Positions 1-9,736 of a DNA stretch of 64,000 nt are shown here, piece by piece. The notes under the pieces were generated by a model. The model ran no database searches and was not told the origin of the DNA. It saw only the letters and a program-made list of their open reading frames with translations. Source of the DNA: an uncultured Corynebacterium sp. (GTDB lineage Bacteria; Actinomycetota; Actinomycetes; Mycobacteriales; Mycobacteriaceae); NCBI GenBank assembly GCA_943914465.1, contig CALUCD010000002.1, forward strand, positions 258,931 through 322,930, written 5' to 3'. The position numbers were made by a program, and so were the translations under genes. The first letter of the stretch is position 1; each line of letters opens with the position of its first letter.

Positions 1-3000
1 GAAGGCGAAGACCGGTAAGCGATCGGCCTCCCCGTCACGAAAGACGCGGATGTTGCCTTCCACCTCGGTCTCAAGCCCTTCACGCACCAGGTTCGCCAGC
101 GGTTCCAGCGTCCGCGCGTCCCGGACCTGTTGCGCAGTGATCTCAATCCCGGAGCGTTCACTGAGGTGGGCAGCGATCTCACCCGCGACCTCGTCGCTGA
201 TCGGATCCAGCTCACTGGTAACACCCGCAGCCGCAGCACCGGTGTGCTTTGCCCACGCACCAAACACCATGCGTTCCGACGCATCACGCGGCGCCACACC
301 AACCCCAGTCGCCTTCGCCTTAGCCACCTCGGCGGCCGGGTCTCTGGTCTGGGCGTTGTACGCCATCGGCTGTGGCGCATCCGGCCGCCCAGCCACAGAC
401 TCTTCCACGATGTGGATCACGTCGGCGACCGATGCGTCCCGCAGCGTCTGCACCTGCAGCGGCGGGATCTGGAAGTCGTACTCAATGCGGTTTTTGATGC
501 GCATGCCCATGAGCGAATCCAGCCCAAGGTCAATCAGCGGCAACTCATCGGGCAGGTCCTCAGCATCAAAGCCCATTGACTCGGACACGATCGCGCGCAG
601 GCGCTGCGCAACGGACTCGCCGGAGTCAGGGTCCCAGCGCATCGCATCGGCATCCGCGCTGGCAGTGCCCCCACTGCCCACAGCGCCCATAGCGCCCATA
701 GTGTCCGCAGTCTCACCTGGTCCCGTCGCTGACCCCCCTGGGGCTCCTTCGACCAGCGCGTCGGCAGCTCTGTCGGCAGGTCCGTCAGCCGGGATCGCCG
801 TGACACCGGCAACGTGGCCCGGCGCGCCAGTGAGCAGGGTGGAGGCAAAACCCTCCGCCACGAGGGTCTCAGCGTTGAACGCCTTGATGCTCACCCCGCC
901 AAGGGTGGGGCTGACCAGGGTGGTCACTTCGCCGTCGGCAGGCAAGTAGCCATGCTCCTGGGTGGCCACCACGCTCGCATTCGGCGCGACGTCAGCAGCT
1001 GCCGCCTCAATGAGCTGGTAGGGGCTGAACACCGCGTCTGCCTGGGTGGCAAAGGCGATTTGCCCGTCCGGCAATTGCACGCGCGAACCGAGGACGGAAC
1101 CACCGGTGGAATGCGGGCGCGCCGCCGTCCATAAGTGATTGCGCCGAAACGCGGTACCAGGAGCGGCGATACGAGGCCCATCACCGTAGAAGCCGGCGAA
1201 GTCGACCTTCATACCGTTGACGTAAAGCTTCGCACCAAGGTCGAGCAGGGTTTCCACCTCGTCGAGCTTGCGCTTGGTGGTGAACAGCAGCTGGGTGTCC
1301 GGTTTGCCGGCGGCAAACGCGGTATTCATCATGCCCATCAGCGCGACCGGGTTGGGTGTGATCTCCACCAGCGTGGTGTGGCCGGCGTTCAAGGCGGCCT
1401 CGGTGGCGTCTTGGAAATAGACCGGTTGGCGGGTCATGCGCAGGAAATAGTCGCTGGTGTGCACCACGGACCCGGCTGGGTAGACCTCACCGCGGTCAAC
1501 GGAGGAAAACAGCGGCACCCGCAGCGGATGGGGGGTCACTCCGGCGATCTCGGCGGCGAGGTCGCCCATAATCGGGTCAAGTGCAGAGGTGTGCCCGGCG
1601 CCGCGCACGTTGAGTTTGCGGGCGAATTTCTCTTCCTGCTCCAGTGCCGCCACCAGGAAGTCCACTGCTGCCCCCGGGCCGCCGACGGTGGTCATTCCCG
1701 GCCCGGCGTATACGGCTGGTTCAATCCCGGCAGCTTCAGGATGCGCGGCGACGAACTCGGCCAACTGGTCTGCACCGAGCTCAACCACCGCCATCGCACC
1801 TTCTTGTGGGGTGCCGGCGATCATGGCTTCACCTTCGCTCATGAGACGCGCGCGTTGGCAGGCGATGAGCACAGCGTCACGGTCCGAAATGCCGCCTGCC
1901 GCGTAGGCCGCGGCGATCTCGCCCATGGACATACCCATCGTCGCCGCAGGCGTGATCCCAAGTGAGGCCAGAAGGTCGGTCTGGGCGATCTGGATCGCGG
2001 TAATGGTCACCTGGCCGGTTTGGGTGTCGTAGGTCAGCTCGTCATTGTCAATGATCTCCAGCATCGACCAGCCGCCCTCAAACTGGACTACCTCATCAAG
2101 CTCACGCATCCGAGCGGCGAAAATCTCGGACGTTGCCATCAGGCGCTTGGCCATCAGCCGGTGCTGCGAGCCGAAACCGGAATACACAAACACAGGCCCG
2201 ACCGCACTGGGGGAATCCGCGGCCGCAATCCCGGTGCCGATCTTGCCATCAGCCACCTGGCGCAACCGGGTGACCGCCTCAGCGACCGTATCCGCCTGCA
2301 CGACCGCCGCGGAGCGGGCGTGGTTACGCCGCGCAAGTGAGCGCGCGACAGGCACCAGGTCAGCGTCAGCCCGGCCCTCAAGAAAGTCCGCCAATGCGCT
2401 GGCGGCCTCTTTGCGTCTCGACGGCAACAGCCCACTGACCGGCAACGCCACCCGAGCAACGCCGGCGAAACCGGTTACGTCCCGCGCAGTATTTGCAGTA
2501 TCGGCCGCGGCGCCTTCCCCAGGGCTTTGCCCGCCCAGCTCCTCCGCATATTCGCCCGCGTCGAAATCAGCGATCACCACATGCGCATTCGTGCCGCCAA
2601 ATCCGAACCCGGACACACCAGCGATGCGCCTGCCGGAATAACGCGGCCACTCCCGCGGGTCTGCGACGACCTCAAGGTGCTCCGCGTCAAAGTCGATGTA
2701 GCGGTTGGGGGCAGTGAAGTTCGCCGAGGCGGGGATTGTGTCGTGGCGTAACGCCTCCAGAACTTTGATCAGCGCCACCACGCCAGCGGCTGATTCGGAG
2801 TGTCCCACGCTGGACTTCGCGGAGCCGAGCAGCAGCGGGTTGACGGCGCTACGGTCACGGCCCAGCACCGCACCCAACGCGGTGGCCTCAATCGGATCGC
2901 CCAGGATGGTGCCGGTGCCGTGTGCTTCCACCAGGTCTACCGTGGCTGGGTCGATGCCCGCGTCGGCGTAGGCGCGCTCGAGTACGTCCACCTGCGCGTC

Positions 3001-4131
3001 TGGGTTCGGTGCGGTGAGACCGTTGGAGTGCCCGTCGGAGTTGGTGGCGGAGCCTTTGATCACCGCCAGGATTTCATCTTCGTTTGCAACTGCGTCGGCG
3101 ACCCGCTTGAGCACGATAAAGCCCGCAGCTTCGGAGCGAACGATGCCGTCAGCGTCATCAGAAAACGCCCGAATCCCCCCGGTCGGCGAAATGACACCCA
3201 GCTCAGAGAACATGAGCGAGGCAAACGGGTTGGCCAGTATGTTCACGCCCCCGGCAAGCGCGACGTCGCACTCCCCATCACGCAACGCACGCACAGCGTG
3301 GTGTACGGAGACCAGCGAGGAAGAACACGCGGTGTCTACATTCATCGACGGGCCGCGGAAATCAAACGCGTACGAGATGCGGTTGGGAATGATCGCAGAC
3401 GACGCCCCGGTCAGCGCGTATGGGTGCGCCTGCGCCGGATCCGCGCCGATGAGCATCCCATAGTCGTTGCCTGAGGACCCTACGAACACACCCACCGGCG
3501 TGCCGCGCAGCCGATCTGCGGGGATGTGCGCGTCTTCCAACGCCTCCCACGCGACCTCCAGCATGATGCGCTGCTGCGGGTCCATGTTTTGCGCCTCAAG
3601 CGGGGACAAGCCGAAAAATTCGTTATCGAAGCTGGCTATGTCATCGAGATAGCCACCATCTGTGGCTTCTTCTTTCATCTTGGTACGCAGGTAGGGGTCA
3701 CCTGCGTACTCGGACCAGCGCCCGGCGGGAAGGGGACCGGTGGTCACGGCACCGTCGAGAAGCAATGCCCACAACTCGTCCGCGTTTGCCGCTCCTGGGA
3801 AACGGCCCGCACGGCCTACGATCGCGATATCTCGCTGCGCCGGCGAGGCGCTTACTGTCTGCATCCGCCCTGCGCGCGCCCCCCGCACACCTTGCTTGTC
3901 CTCCTGGCTAGCTGTCAGCGCATGGGCGAGGGCCTCAATGGTGGGGTACTGGTACGCAATCGTCGGGTCGAGCTTTACACCCAGCAGGTTTTCGAGCTCG
4001 CCAGAGAGGATGACAGCGTCACGGGAGGACAGGCCGTAGGCCTCAAGGGGCTTGCTGGGATCAATCTCTGCCTCCCCCGTGACGGCGGACACCCACTGCT
4101 CAAGCCAGAGACTTAAGTCGTGTTCGGTCAT
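1..4131 (-). CDS. pks13: Polyketide synthase Pks13, mycolic acid condensase (3' end beyond window)
   Basis: Joins the two activated fatty acyl chains in the final Claisen-type condensation of mycolic acid synthesis. Translation from the ATG at 4131 gives 1377 codons without a stop and runs off the left edge. Domains seen in order: N-terminal acyl carrier domain (about 1-85), ketosynthase with active-site DTACSSS (Cys269), acyltransferase with GMSMGE (Ser735), and C-terminal carrier domain with LGLDSLMG (phosphopantetheine Ser1206). The last visible residues read PVFAF, the start of the thioesterase domain, so that domain is missing here only because the window ends. It lies 28 bp downstream of fadD32, which supplies its meromycoloyl-AMP substrate. 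This is the Rv3800c-Rv3801c arrangement. Confidence 0.96.
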   Translation of the reverse strand, partial: MTEHDLSLWLEQWVSAVTGEAEIDPSKPLEAYGLSSRDAVILSGELENLLGVKLDPTIAYQYPTIEALAHALTASQEDKQGVRGARAGRMQTVSASPAQRDIAIVGRAGRFPGAANADELWALLLDGAVTTGPLPAGRWSEYAGDPYLRTKMKEEATDGGYLDDIASFDNEFFGLSPLEAQNMDPQQRIMLEVAWEALEDAHIPADRLRGTPVGVFVGSSGNDYGMLIGADPAQAHPYALTGASSAIIPNRISYAFDFRGPSMNVDTACSSSLVSVHHAVRALRDGECDVALAGGVNILANPFASLMFSELGVISPTGGIRAFSDDADGIVRSEAAGFIVLKRVADAVANEDEILAVIKGSATNSDGHSNGLTAPNPDAQVDVLERAYADAGIDPATVDLVEAHGTGTILGDPIEATALGAVLGRDRSAVNPLLLGSAKSSVGHSESAAGVVALIKVLEALRHDTIPASANFTAPNRYIDFDAEHLEVVADPREWPRYSGRRIAGVSGFGFGGTNAHVVIADFDAGEYAEELGGQSPGEGAAADTANTARDVTGFAGVARVALPVSGLLPSRRKEAASALADFLEGRADADLVPVARSLARRNHARSAAVVQADTVAEAVTRLRQVADGKIGTGIAAADSPSAVGPVFVYSGFGSQHRLMAKRLMATSEIFAARMRELDEVVQFEGGWSMLEIIDNDELTYDTQTGQVTITAIQIAQTDLLASLGITPAATMGMSMGEIAAAYAAGGISDRDAVLIACQRARLMSEGEAMIAGTPQEGAMAVVELGADQLAEFVAAHPEAAGIEPAVYAGPGMTTVGGPGAAVDFLVAALEQEEKFARKLNVRGAGHTSALDPIMGDLAAEIAGVTPHPLRVPLFSSVDRGEVYPAGSVVHTSDYFLRMTRQPVYFQDATEAALNAGHTTLVEITPNPVALMGMMNTAFAAGKPDTQLLFTTKRKLDEVETLLDLGAKLYVNGMKVDFAGFYGDGPRIAAPGTAFRRNHLWTAARPHSTGGSVLGSRVQLPDGQIAFATQADAVFSPYQLIEAAAADVAPNASVVATQEHGYLPADGEVTTLVSPTLGGVSIKAFNAETLVAEGFASTLLTGAPGHVAGVTAIPADGPADRAADALVEGAPGGSATGPGETADTMGAMGAVGSGGTASADADAMRWDPDSGESVAQRLRAIVSESMGFDAEDLPDELPLIDLGLDSLMGMRIKNRIEYDFQIPPLQVQTLRDASVADVIHIVEESVAGRPDAPQPMAYNAQTRDPAAEVAKAKATGVGVAPRDASERMVFGAWAKHTGAAAAGVTSELDPISDEVAGEIAAHLSERSGIEITAQQVRDARTLEPLANLVREGLETEVEGNIRVFRDGEADRLPVFAF

Positions 4132-4159
4132 AGCATAAAAGCTTATCGTTTCGTGTTTA

Positions 4160-6001
4160 TCAACTGTTATCCTCCGAAGATGCTGCCGTTATCTGTGTGC
4201 GCTCGCTGAACTGCTTCGCATTCACGCGGCGCGCAATCTTGCCGGAGGATGAGCGCGCGATGCCGTTGGGCTCATGAAACTCGATCACAGCTGGGGAGAT
4301 ACCGTGGTTTTGGGTCACGGCCGCGCGAATCGCGTCCTCCGCCGCCGGGTCACCGTCCGCGCCGGCACCATCGGCACGCTCCACGAGCAGCACGAGTTGC
4401 TCCACATCCTCACCAGGTACCGCGAACGCAGCCACAGAGTCCGGGCGGACATGCTCCGAGGCCTCCTGCACCGTTGCTTCAATGTCCTGCGGGTAGTGGT
4501 TACGCCCAGCGACAACGATGAGGTCTTTCACACGGCCAGTGATATAGACATGCCCATCAACGACCGTGCCCAAGTCACCGGTGTTCAGCCAGCCATCTTT
4601 CGGCAGGTTCTCCTGCTTGGTCTGCCCGATGGTGTTGTGGAAAGCCTCATCGGTCTCCTCAGGGCGGTCAAGATAACCAGCTGCTTTGTTCGGCCCATGC
4701 ACCCAGAGTTCTCCAACCATGCCGGCGTCGACCTCCTCCTTGGTCTCCGGATCGACGATGGCGAACTGCATCCAGTGCACCGGCTGGCCGTTTGAGGCAA
4801 ACGGCACACCGTTTGCCTCATCGACCTCCACGGCCTTGCCTTGCGCGAGCTGGTCGCGGTCGAAGAAGGCAAAGCGTGGGCCCTTGCTGGTCTGCGGCGT
4901 GGTCACAATCAACGTCGCCTCAGCCAAACCATAGGAAGGCCGCAGCGTGAGCGGGTCAAGACCAGTCGGTTCAAAGGCCTCAATGAACGCGTCCACACTC
5001 GTTTTAGTCACCGGTTCAGAGCCGATGATCACAGCCTCCACACCAGAGAAGTCGTACTGGTTCGCCTCTTCTGGCGCGGCGTAGCGAGCCGCGAGCTCGA
5101 GCGCGAAGTTCGGGGCCACAGCATAGACATGCATGTCCTCTGGGTCATCGGCGCGACGCGACAGCCGCTCAATCCAACGCTTCGGCTGCTGGATGAAGTC
5201 ACGCGGCGTGAAAATCTCGAACTCGCTGCCAAGCACGACCAGGAAGATCGCGATGATGATGCCCATGTCGTGGTGCATCGGCAACCAGGAAGGAACCCGC
5301 AGCGGCTGCTTGATGCCCACACCCGAGTAAATCTGAATAACGTTGGCAACGATCGATTCGTTGGTGAGCACCACTCCAGCTGGGTTGCGGGTAGAACCAG
5401 AGGTGTACTGCAAAAACGACACCTCACCGGCCAGATTGGTACCCGGTTCCACCTGGATCGGCTGCCACGTCTGTGCAAGCGTCTCAGGCAGGGAATCCAC
5501 CGCGAGGATGCGCGGGCGTTGCGCAGACGGCAGCTCGGCGAAGTATGCACGCACGGCGGGGGCGCCCTGCGTGTTGGTCAGCACCGCCGATGCGCCCGAA
5601 TCGCCGAGAACCGCTTTCAGGTGCTCCTCGTGGCCCGGCTCGTTCGGGTCATACAGCGGGATGGGGACCTGCCCAGCGTAGAGCGCACCCATGAACCCGA
5701 TGATGTACTCGGGGGAATTGCCTGCGAGAATGGCCACCCGATCCCCCGGCTGCCCAACCTGCATGAGACGCGCCGCGACTGCCTTGATGCGGGTGTTGAC
5801 TTCGCGGCGGGTGTACTCGGTAGCCTCTCCCTCGGTGGAGGTGGAGTAATCCCAGAAGCGGATATTGACTGCGTCTGCTTGCCCCGCCTGCTGCGCGCCG
5901 GCGTAGAGCATTTCGGTGAGTGCGGGGATGGTGAAGTCCGGCGGGAGGCTGATCTGCCCGTTGTCGTCGACGAAGCGCGTAATAATTCCAGCGAGATCCA
6001 T
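4160..6001 (-). CDS. fadD32: Long-chain fatty-acid-AMP ligase FadD32
   Basis: Activates the meromycolic acid as acyl-AMP and loads it on the N-terminal carrier domain of Pks13. The 613-residue protein has the adenylate-forming P-loop-like motif YTSGSTRNPAG (about 196-206), the GWLNTGDLG motif and a C-terminal region ending in a lysine segment (SSGKIARR) typical of this superfamily. The ATG at 6001 is preceded by AAAGGAG at good spacing. Position immediately before pks13 fixes its identity among the many FadD paralogues. It is probably cotranscribed with pks13; a 62-bp gap separates it from the cutinase-like gene upstream. Confidence 0.96.
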   Translation of the reverse strand: MDLAGIITRFVDDNGQISLPPDFTIPALTEMLYAGAQQAGQADAVNIRFWDYSTSTEGEATEYTRREVNTRIKAVAARLMQVGQPGDRVAILAGNSPEYIIGFMGALYAGQVPIPLYDPNEPGHEEHLKAVLGDSGASAVLTNTQGAPAVRAYFAELPSAQRPRILAVDSLPETLAQTWQPIQVEPGTNLAGEVSFLQYTSGSTRNPAGVVLTNESIVANVIQIYSGVGIKQPLRVPSWLPMHHDMGIIIAIFLVVLGSEFEIFTPRDFIQQPKRWIERLSRRADDPEDMHVYAVAPNFALELAARYAAPEEANQYDFSGVEAVIIGSEPVTKTSVDAFIEAFEPTGLDPLTLRPSYGLAEATLIVTTPQTSKGPRFAFFDRDQLAQGKAVEVDEANGVPFASNGQPVHWMQFAIVDPETKEEVDAGMVGELWVHGPNKAAGYLDRPEETDEAFHNTIGQTKQENLPKDGWLNTGDLGTVVDGHVYITGRVKDLIVVAGRNHYPQDIEATVQEASEHVRPDSVAAFAVPGEDVEQLVLLVERADGAGADGDPAAEDAIRAAVTQNHGISPAVIEFHEPNGIARSSSGKIARRVNAKQFSERTQITAASSEDNS

Positions 6002-6063
6002 GAGTGGCTCCTTTGGGCGAGCGGGAAATGAGATCAGGTCAAGCAGTGAACAGAATTAGTTAG

Positions 6064-7017
6064 CTACTGCAAATTATCGATCGTAGTCTTGGCCCACTCC
6101 ACCGTCCATTTCGACGCGGTCGTTCCCGGAATCACATCCGGGTTCGTGGCATACAACGAGTGCGTCCCATTTGCCATGAACAGCTCACCCGCGCGGTCCA
6201 CCGCATTTCCCACGGCATGCGGCGCGTCGCACACCGAGTCATTCGGCGCGCAAATTTCAAACGCCCGATCAGCGACCGCACCAAAACCTCCAGGACGCGC
6301 GCCGGTCATCGTCGCACCTGGGGTAGCGAGGTTCACGATCGACTGCAGCGGCTGCATCGTGATCTCCGCGCCGATACCACTGAGCTCCACACCAGGGTTG
6401 ACACCCACCCCGTTTTCGCGCCTTCCGTCTGCAATCATGACCGCGCCGAGGAGTCGCTCTGGCGGGATCGCACTACTGCCGGTGCCGATCTCACTTGCCA
6501 CATCGCCCGCGATCACCGCGCCTTGAGAAAACCCAGCAATGATGAACTTCGTTGAAGCACACTGCTTGGCGACGAACGCCAACTCCCCTTTGACCTTCGC
6601 CGTCCCCTCAGCCCGCGAGTCGTCGTATGTCATTTCCTTGCGGCCATGCGAGGTCTGAATGTTTTTGAACTGGGCGGTGTACGGCACGGTGAACACCCGC
6701 ACCTGGTCGATGTCATACGCCTCCTGCAGGGGGCGTGTAATGGTGAGCATGAAGCTCGCCGGGTTGGCCTGCGGGTTGAACGGGTCATCGTCCGGGGCGG
6801 ACTCCCATGTGCCCGGCACGGAGATGAACTCAACCGCCGGGCACCAATCAGGCTCCGGTTTCGCTTCCTCCGACCGCTCCGGCGCACCAGGTGGGTTCGC
6901 GATGTCATCAAGGCCCGAGCCGTCACCGGCAAAACGCCACTGGTAAATACCCAGCCCGATGAGCGAGAGCACCACCAAGACAGCGGCGATGAGAAAAACC
7001 TTGCGTGTGGTGCGCAT
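6064..7017 (-). CDS. Cutinase-like carboxylesterase/phospholipase (Rv3802c type)
   Basis: A 317-residue alpha/beta-hydrolase of the cutinase-like family. It has an N-terminal signal anchor (about 7-25, hydrophobic VFLIAAVLVVLSLIGLGI), a nucleophile elbow GFSQG with Ser164, and a C-terminal histidine region (GTHSLYATNPDV). The Mycobacterium tuberculosis counterpart in the same position, Rv3802c, is an essential envelope esterase with phospholipase and thioesterase activity that links mycolate level to cell-wall stress. Orientation and place in the pks13 cluster agree. The exact physiological substrate cannot be read from sequence. Confidence 0.9.
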   Translation of the reverse strand: MRTTRKVFLIAAVLVVLSLIGLGIYQWRFAGDGSGLDDIANPPGAPERSEEAKPEPDWCPAVEFISVPGTWESAPDDDPFNPQANPASFMLTITRPLQEAYDIDQVRVFTVPYTAQFKNIQTSHGRKEMTYDDSRAEGTAKVKGELAFVAKQCASTKFIIAGFSQGAVIAGDVASEIGTGSSAIPPERLLGAVMIADGRRENGVGVNPGVELSGIGAEITMQPLQSIVNLATPGATMTGARPGGFGAVADRAFEICAPNDSVCDAPHAVGNAVDRAGELFMANGTHSLYATNPDVIPGTTASKWTVEWAKTTIDNLQ

Positions 7018-7063
7018 CGAGGCTGCTCCTCCTAGCTGCGGCCGAACCGGGCAGGGACCCGGT

Positions 7064-7555
7064 TTAGCAGAGGTGTGCGCGAGCGGAGTCAGTCAGCAGC
7101 TGGCCGAGCGTGTCAGGGTCCATGTCGGTGCGTCGCTGCTCCACCAACTGGCCTGCCACCGCGTCACGCGTGATGAACTCGTCTGAGCATACGCCCATGC
7201 CTGTGGCAGTGAGTTGATCCTCAACGCCTTCGATGTTGAGCCCGTTTTCCTTCAGCTGAGTGAGAAACGCCTGCTCTTCGGCGGTGAATTGGTTTCCTTG
7301 CTGAGGGATCGACTCAACTTCGCGGGCTCGATCGTCCGCAAGACGAGCAGGCCCGCCCTCCTGATCGTCCTGGCCGCCGGCGCGTGTCTTCGTCGCCGTC
7401 ACCGTCGTCGAGGCGTCCCCGTCCGCTGGGGTATCCGACCCTGTTGCCACGGCGGTAGCAGACACATCATCGGAGTTGACCGTCGCCGAACCGCCGCACG
7501 CCGCCGCGCCGAACGGCAGCGCGCACACACACACCAGTGTTGCTAGTCGCTTCAT
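7064..7555 (-). CDS. Small secreted lipoprotein, DUF732-like
   Basis: A 163-residue predicted lipoprotein: short basic start, hydrophobic core and lipobox ending GAAAC (Cys about 20), then a low-complexity Thr/Ala/Asp linker. A C-terminal helical domain (about 95-163) carries two cysteines, GVCSDEF and the terminal C, spaced as in DUF732 proteins. The start codon overlaps the stop of the mycolyltransferase gene as TAATG, so the two are translationally coupled. The role is unknown. Coupling to a mycolyltransferase and closeness to the cutinase-like gene suggest an outer-envelope job. Confidence 0.75.
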   Translation of the reverse strand: MKRLATLVCVCALPFGAAACGGSATVNSDDVSATAVATGSDTPADGDASTTVTATKTRAGGQDDQEGGPARLADDRAREVESIPQQGNQFTAEEQAFLTQLKENGLNIEGVEDQLTATGMGVCSDEFITRDAVAGQLVEQRRTDMDPDTLGQLLTDSARAHLC

Positions 7556-9486
7556 TACCGCTTCCGCTCCACTACCTTGCCGTTGACCTGCTCAAGCGTG
7601 CCGTTTTGGAAGTCGATGGTCAGACCACCCGCGGGGATCTTCGCCATGTCGTTTGTCGGCCAGCCAAGTCGGCCCTGCTCGTAGGTGTGCTTACCCCACT
7701 CGTCGAAGATGTCGCCGTAGTAGATCACGTGCGCGCCGGTTGACGGCGACCAGTAGATGTTGCCTTTCTCAAACTCCTGGAAGGCACCGCCCTTGATCGC
7801 GATCTCATTCGAGCGCGGGTAGCCCAGATCGGAGGTCGCTGTCCCCAGCTCACCGTACTTCTCACCAATCTTGCCGTGCACAATGAAGTGCTTGTTGTCC
7901 GGCGTGCGGGTGAGGAAGCCGCCCTGGAACTTCTGCACGTGGCCCTTGCCAACCTGGTTGGCCTCTGCAACTGGGTACTTCAGATCACCGAACTCGTAGC
8001 CGTTTTCGCCCCACGCCTTGAACATGTCCCCAGGAATCGCGTACGCGCCGGTGCCCGGGGTCCAATAAATGGAGCCGTTTTGGAAGTGCACGAACCGGCC
8101 GATGCCGTCGGGCGTGGTCACCTCACCCGTGATCGGGAACCCGAGCCAGCCCGGCGCGCCGCCAAGACCGTTGTACTTTGCCAAGATGGCACCGAACAGC
8201 GCGTGCGCGCCAGTTGCCGGAGACCAGTACGCGGTTCCGCCCCGGAAGTCCTGAGCGCGGCCCTTGCCGCCTTCGCCGATGGGGTACTCATCGTTCACGC
8301 ACGAGCCGATGACGCCAGACTTCGTTGCCTCCGAAATCAGCCCAATCGGGGTGCACTGTGAACCACGGTCCTGCTCCGGCACATTGAGCGCGTTCGCAAT
8401 GTACGGCCACGCCTGAGACATCTCAAACTGCCAATACTCCCACGAGTGCACGCCGGACGGGCGGAAGCGCACAATCGGCTTGACCTTCGTGCGGCTGGCG
8501 TAGTCCACGAACGTCTGGGTGGACAACCGGGAGATGACCTCCAGGCCCTTACCTGCCGGGTTCGCAGCGCCCTTGGCCACAGAATCAGGGCTGCCGAAGT
8601 CATCGCGGCCAGAACCGGAGGAGACGTAGACCGTCATGCCCTCGAGGTTTTTAATCCCGTTTTTCGGATCGTGATTAATCCACTCCTGCGAACCAGCAGG
8701 ACCCCACATCGCGTCGGTGTTGTAACCACCGGCGTCCAGCTGTGCTGCCTTGATCGCAGTCGGCATGCCTGTTGTCGTGGTGTCGAGGTAGCCGGAGAAC
8801 GAGCCGACAAAGTCGAACAGGTGCGGGCTGCGCTCGGCGAGGTTGACCGCAGCGGTGCCGCCCATCGAGATGCCGGTAACTGCGCGCTTGCCATTTGCGC
8901 GGAACTCGTTGTTGAGCACAGGGATGAGTTCTTTGGTCAAGAACGTCTCCCACTTGTAGTGCTTGCCGTTGTTGGGCTGTTGCCAGTCGGCGTAGAACGA
9001 AGACTCACCACCAACAGGCAGGATCACGTTGACGTTCTTGTCCGCGTAGAACTGCTCGATGTTGGTCTCAATGGTCCAACCGTTCTCATCATCGCGAGCG
9101 CGCAGGCCGTCAAGTGCCCACACCTCCGGGAACGTTGCCGTGGGGTTCGAGTGCCAGTCGCGCGCCAGCAGGATCTGCACCTGGATGAGCTGATCCGGCA
9201 TTGCCTGAGACTTGATAAAGACTGCTACCCGGCGGTTTGTCAACCACTCAATACGGTCAACCTCGACCCCGGCCGGCAACCCCGGAACCTCCGGGCTGCT
9301 GTCAACTTCGATCGGCGTGCGCTTCGGCGGGTCAGAGGGGCGAATCGCGTCAGAGAAACCACGGGAGGACCCGAGAGAAGACTGTGCTTGCGCTACCTGG
9401 GTAGGTACGAGTGACAGCGCCATCACCGCGGCGGTGGGAATGACAGCGGCGCGCAGCCACCTCTTGGTTGAGCGATTTTCACGCAT
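7555..9486 (-). CDS. cop1: Mycolyltransferase with C-terminal LGFP repeats (PS1/Cop1-like)
   Basis: Transfers mycolate between trehalose mycolates or to arabinogalactan, outside the membrane. I place the start at the ATG at 9486 (643 residues) because it has AGGA eight bases upstream and gives a clean signal peptide cut near Ala34 (AQA/QSS). An upstream in-frame start at 9642 would put about 50 non-signal residues in front. The antigen-85 fold spans about 60-370, with nucleophile in GISMGG (Ser207) and histidine in GVHSWEYW. From about 385 to the end there are four LGFP-type repeats (LGFP, LKYP, LGYP, LGWP) thought to bind the cell wall. This fusion is typical of the major Corynebacterium mycolyltransferase. 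The symbol is by analogy. Confidence 0.9.
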   Translation of the reverse strand: MRENRSTKRWLRAAVIPTAAVMALSLVPTQVAQAQSSLGSSRGFSDAIRPSDPPKRTPIEVDSSPEVPGLPAGVEVDRIEWLTNRRVAVFIKSQAMPDQLIQVQILLARDWHSNPTATFPEVWALDGLRARDDENGWTIETNIEQFYADKNVNVILPVGGESSFYADWQQPNNGKHYKWETFLTKELIPVLNNEFRANGKRAVTGISMGGTAAVNLAERSPHLFDFVGSFSGYLDTTTTGMPTAIKAAQLDAGGYNTDAMWGPAGSQEWINHDPKNGIKNLEGMTVYVSSGSGRDDFGSPDSVAKGAANPAGKGLEVISRLSTQTFVDYASRTKVKPIVRFRPSGVHSWEYWQFEMSQAWPYIANALNVPEQDRGSQCTPIGLISEATKSGVIGSCVNDEYPIGEGGKGRAQDFRGGTAYWSPATGAHALFGAILAKYNGLGGAPGWLGFPITGEVTTPDGIGRFVHFQNGSIYWTPGTGAYAIPGDMFKAWGENGYEFGDLKYPVAEANQVGKGHVQKFQGGFLTRTPDNKHFIVHGKIGEKYGELGTATSDLGYPRSNEIAIKGGAFQEFEKGNIYWSPSTGAHVIYYGDIFDEWGKHTYEQGRLGWPTNDMAKIPAGGLTIDFQNGTLEQVNGKVVERKR

Positions 9487-9713
9487 CTGAATCATCCTCA
9501 TTAATTCACTAGTTATCCCTGGCCGCGGGGGCGGCTCAGAAGTCACGTTCTCAAAGGTTAAGTTGTACTTGAGACTTGAGGTTGGTGACACGCCGGGGAG
9601 TTCGTCGGTTACCCCTCCCCCAATGTCACGTGCCCTGCGCAAGTCTCACTGACGTTGTTATCCATCCGGCGGGGTCAAGTGTTTCACCCTGCTGGACAGA
9701 ACCTGGTTTACGT

Positions 9714-9731
9714 CTTGCGGCGTTACGCAAG
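9714..9731 (-). terminator. Short hairpin after the second mycolyltransferase gene
   Basis: CTTGCG and CGCAAG arms with a six-base loop lie just after the stop codon at 9737-9739 when read on the minus strand. There is no clear T-run, so it may be an mRNA 3' stem or a weak terminator between the two mycolyltransferase genes. The remaining bases to 9486 contain no gene that I can support; they probably hold the promoter and leader of the LGFP-repeat mycolyltransferase. Confidence 0.35.
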
Positions 9732-9736
9732 AAAGC

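Noticed and set aside
1135..2340. Plus-strand frames across pks13
   Set aside because: They are antisense to the carrier, acyltransferase and ketosynthase coding region and show no domain.
4841..6031. 396-codon plus-strand frame across fadD32
   Set aside because: Antisense shadow of FadD32; composition (Arg/His-rich, no motif) is typical of a codon-bias artefact.
8446..9414. 322-codon plus-strand frame across the LGFP mycolyltransferase
   Set aside because: Antisense shadow; no ribosome-binding site and no family features.
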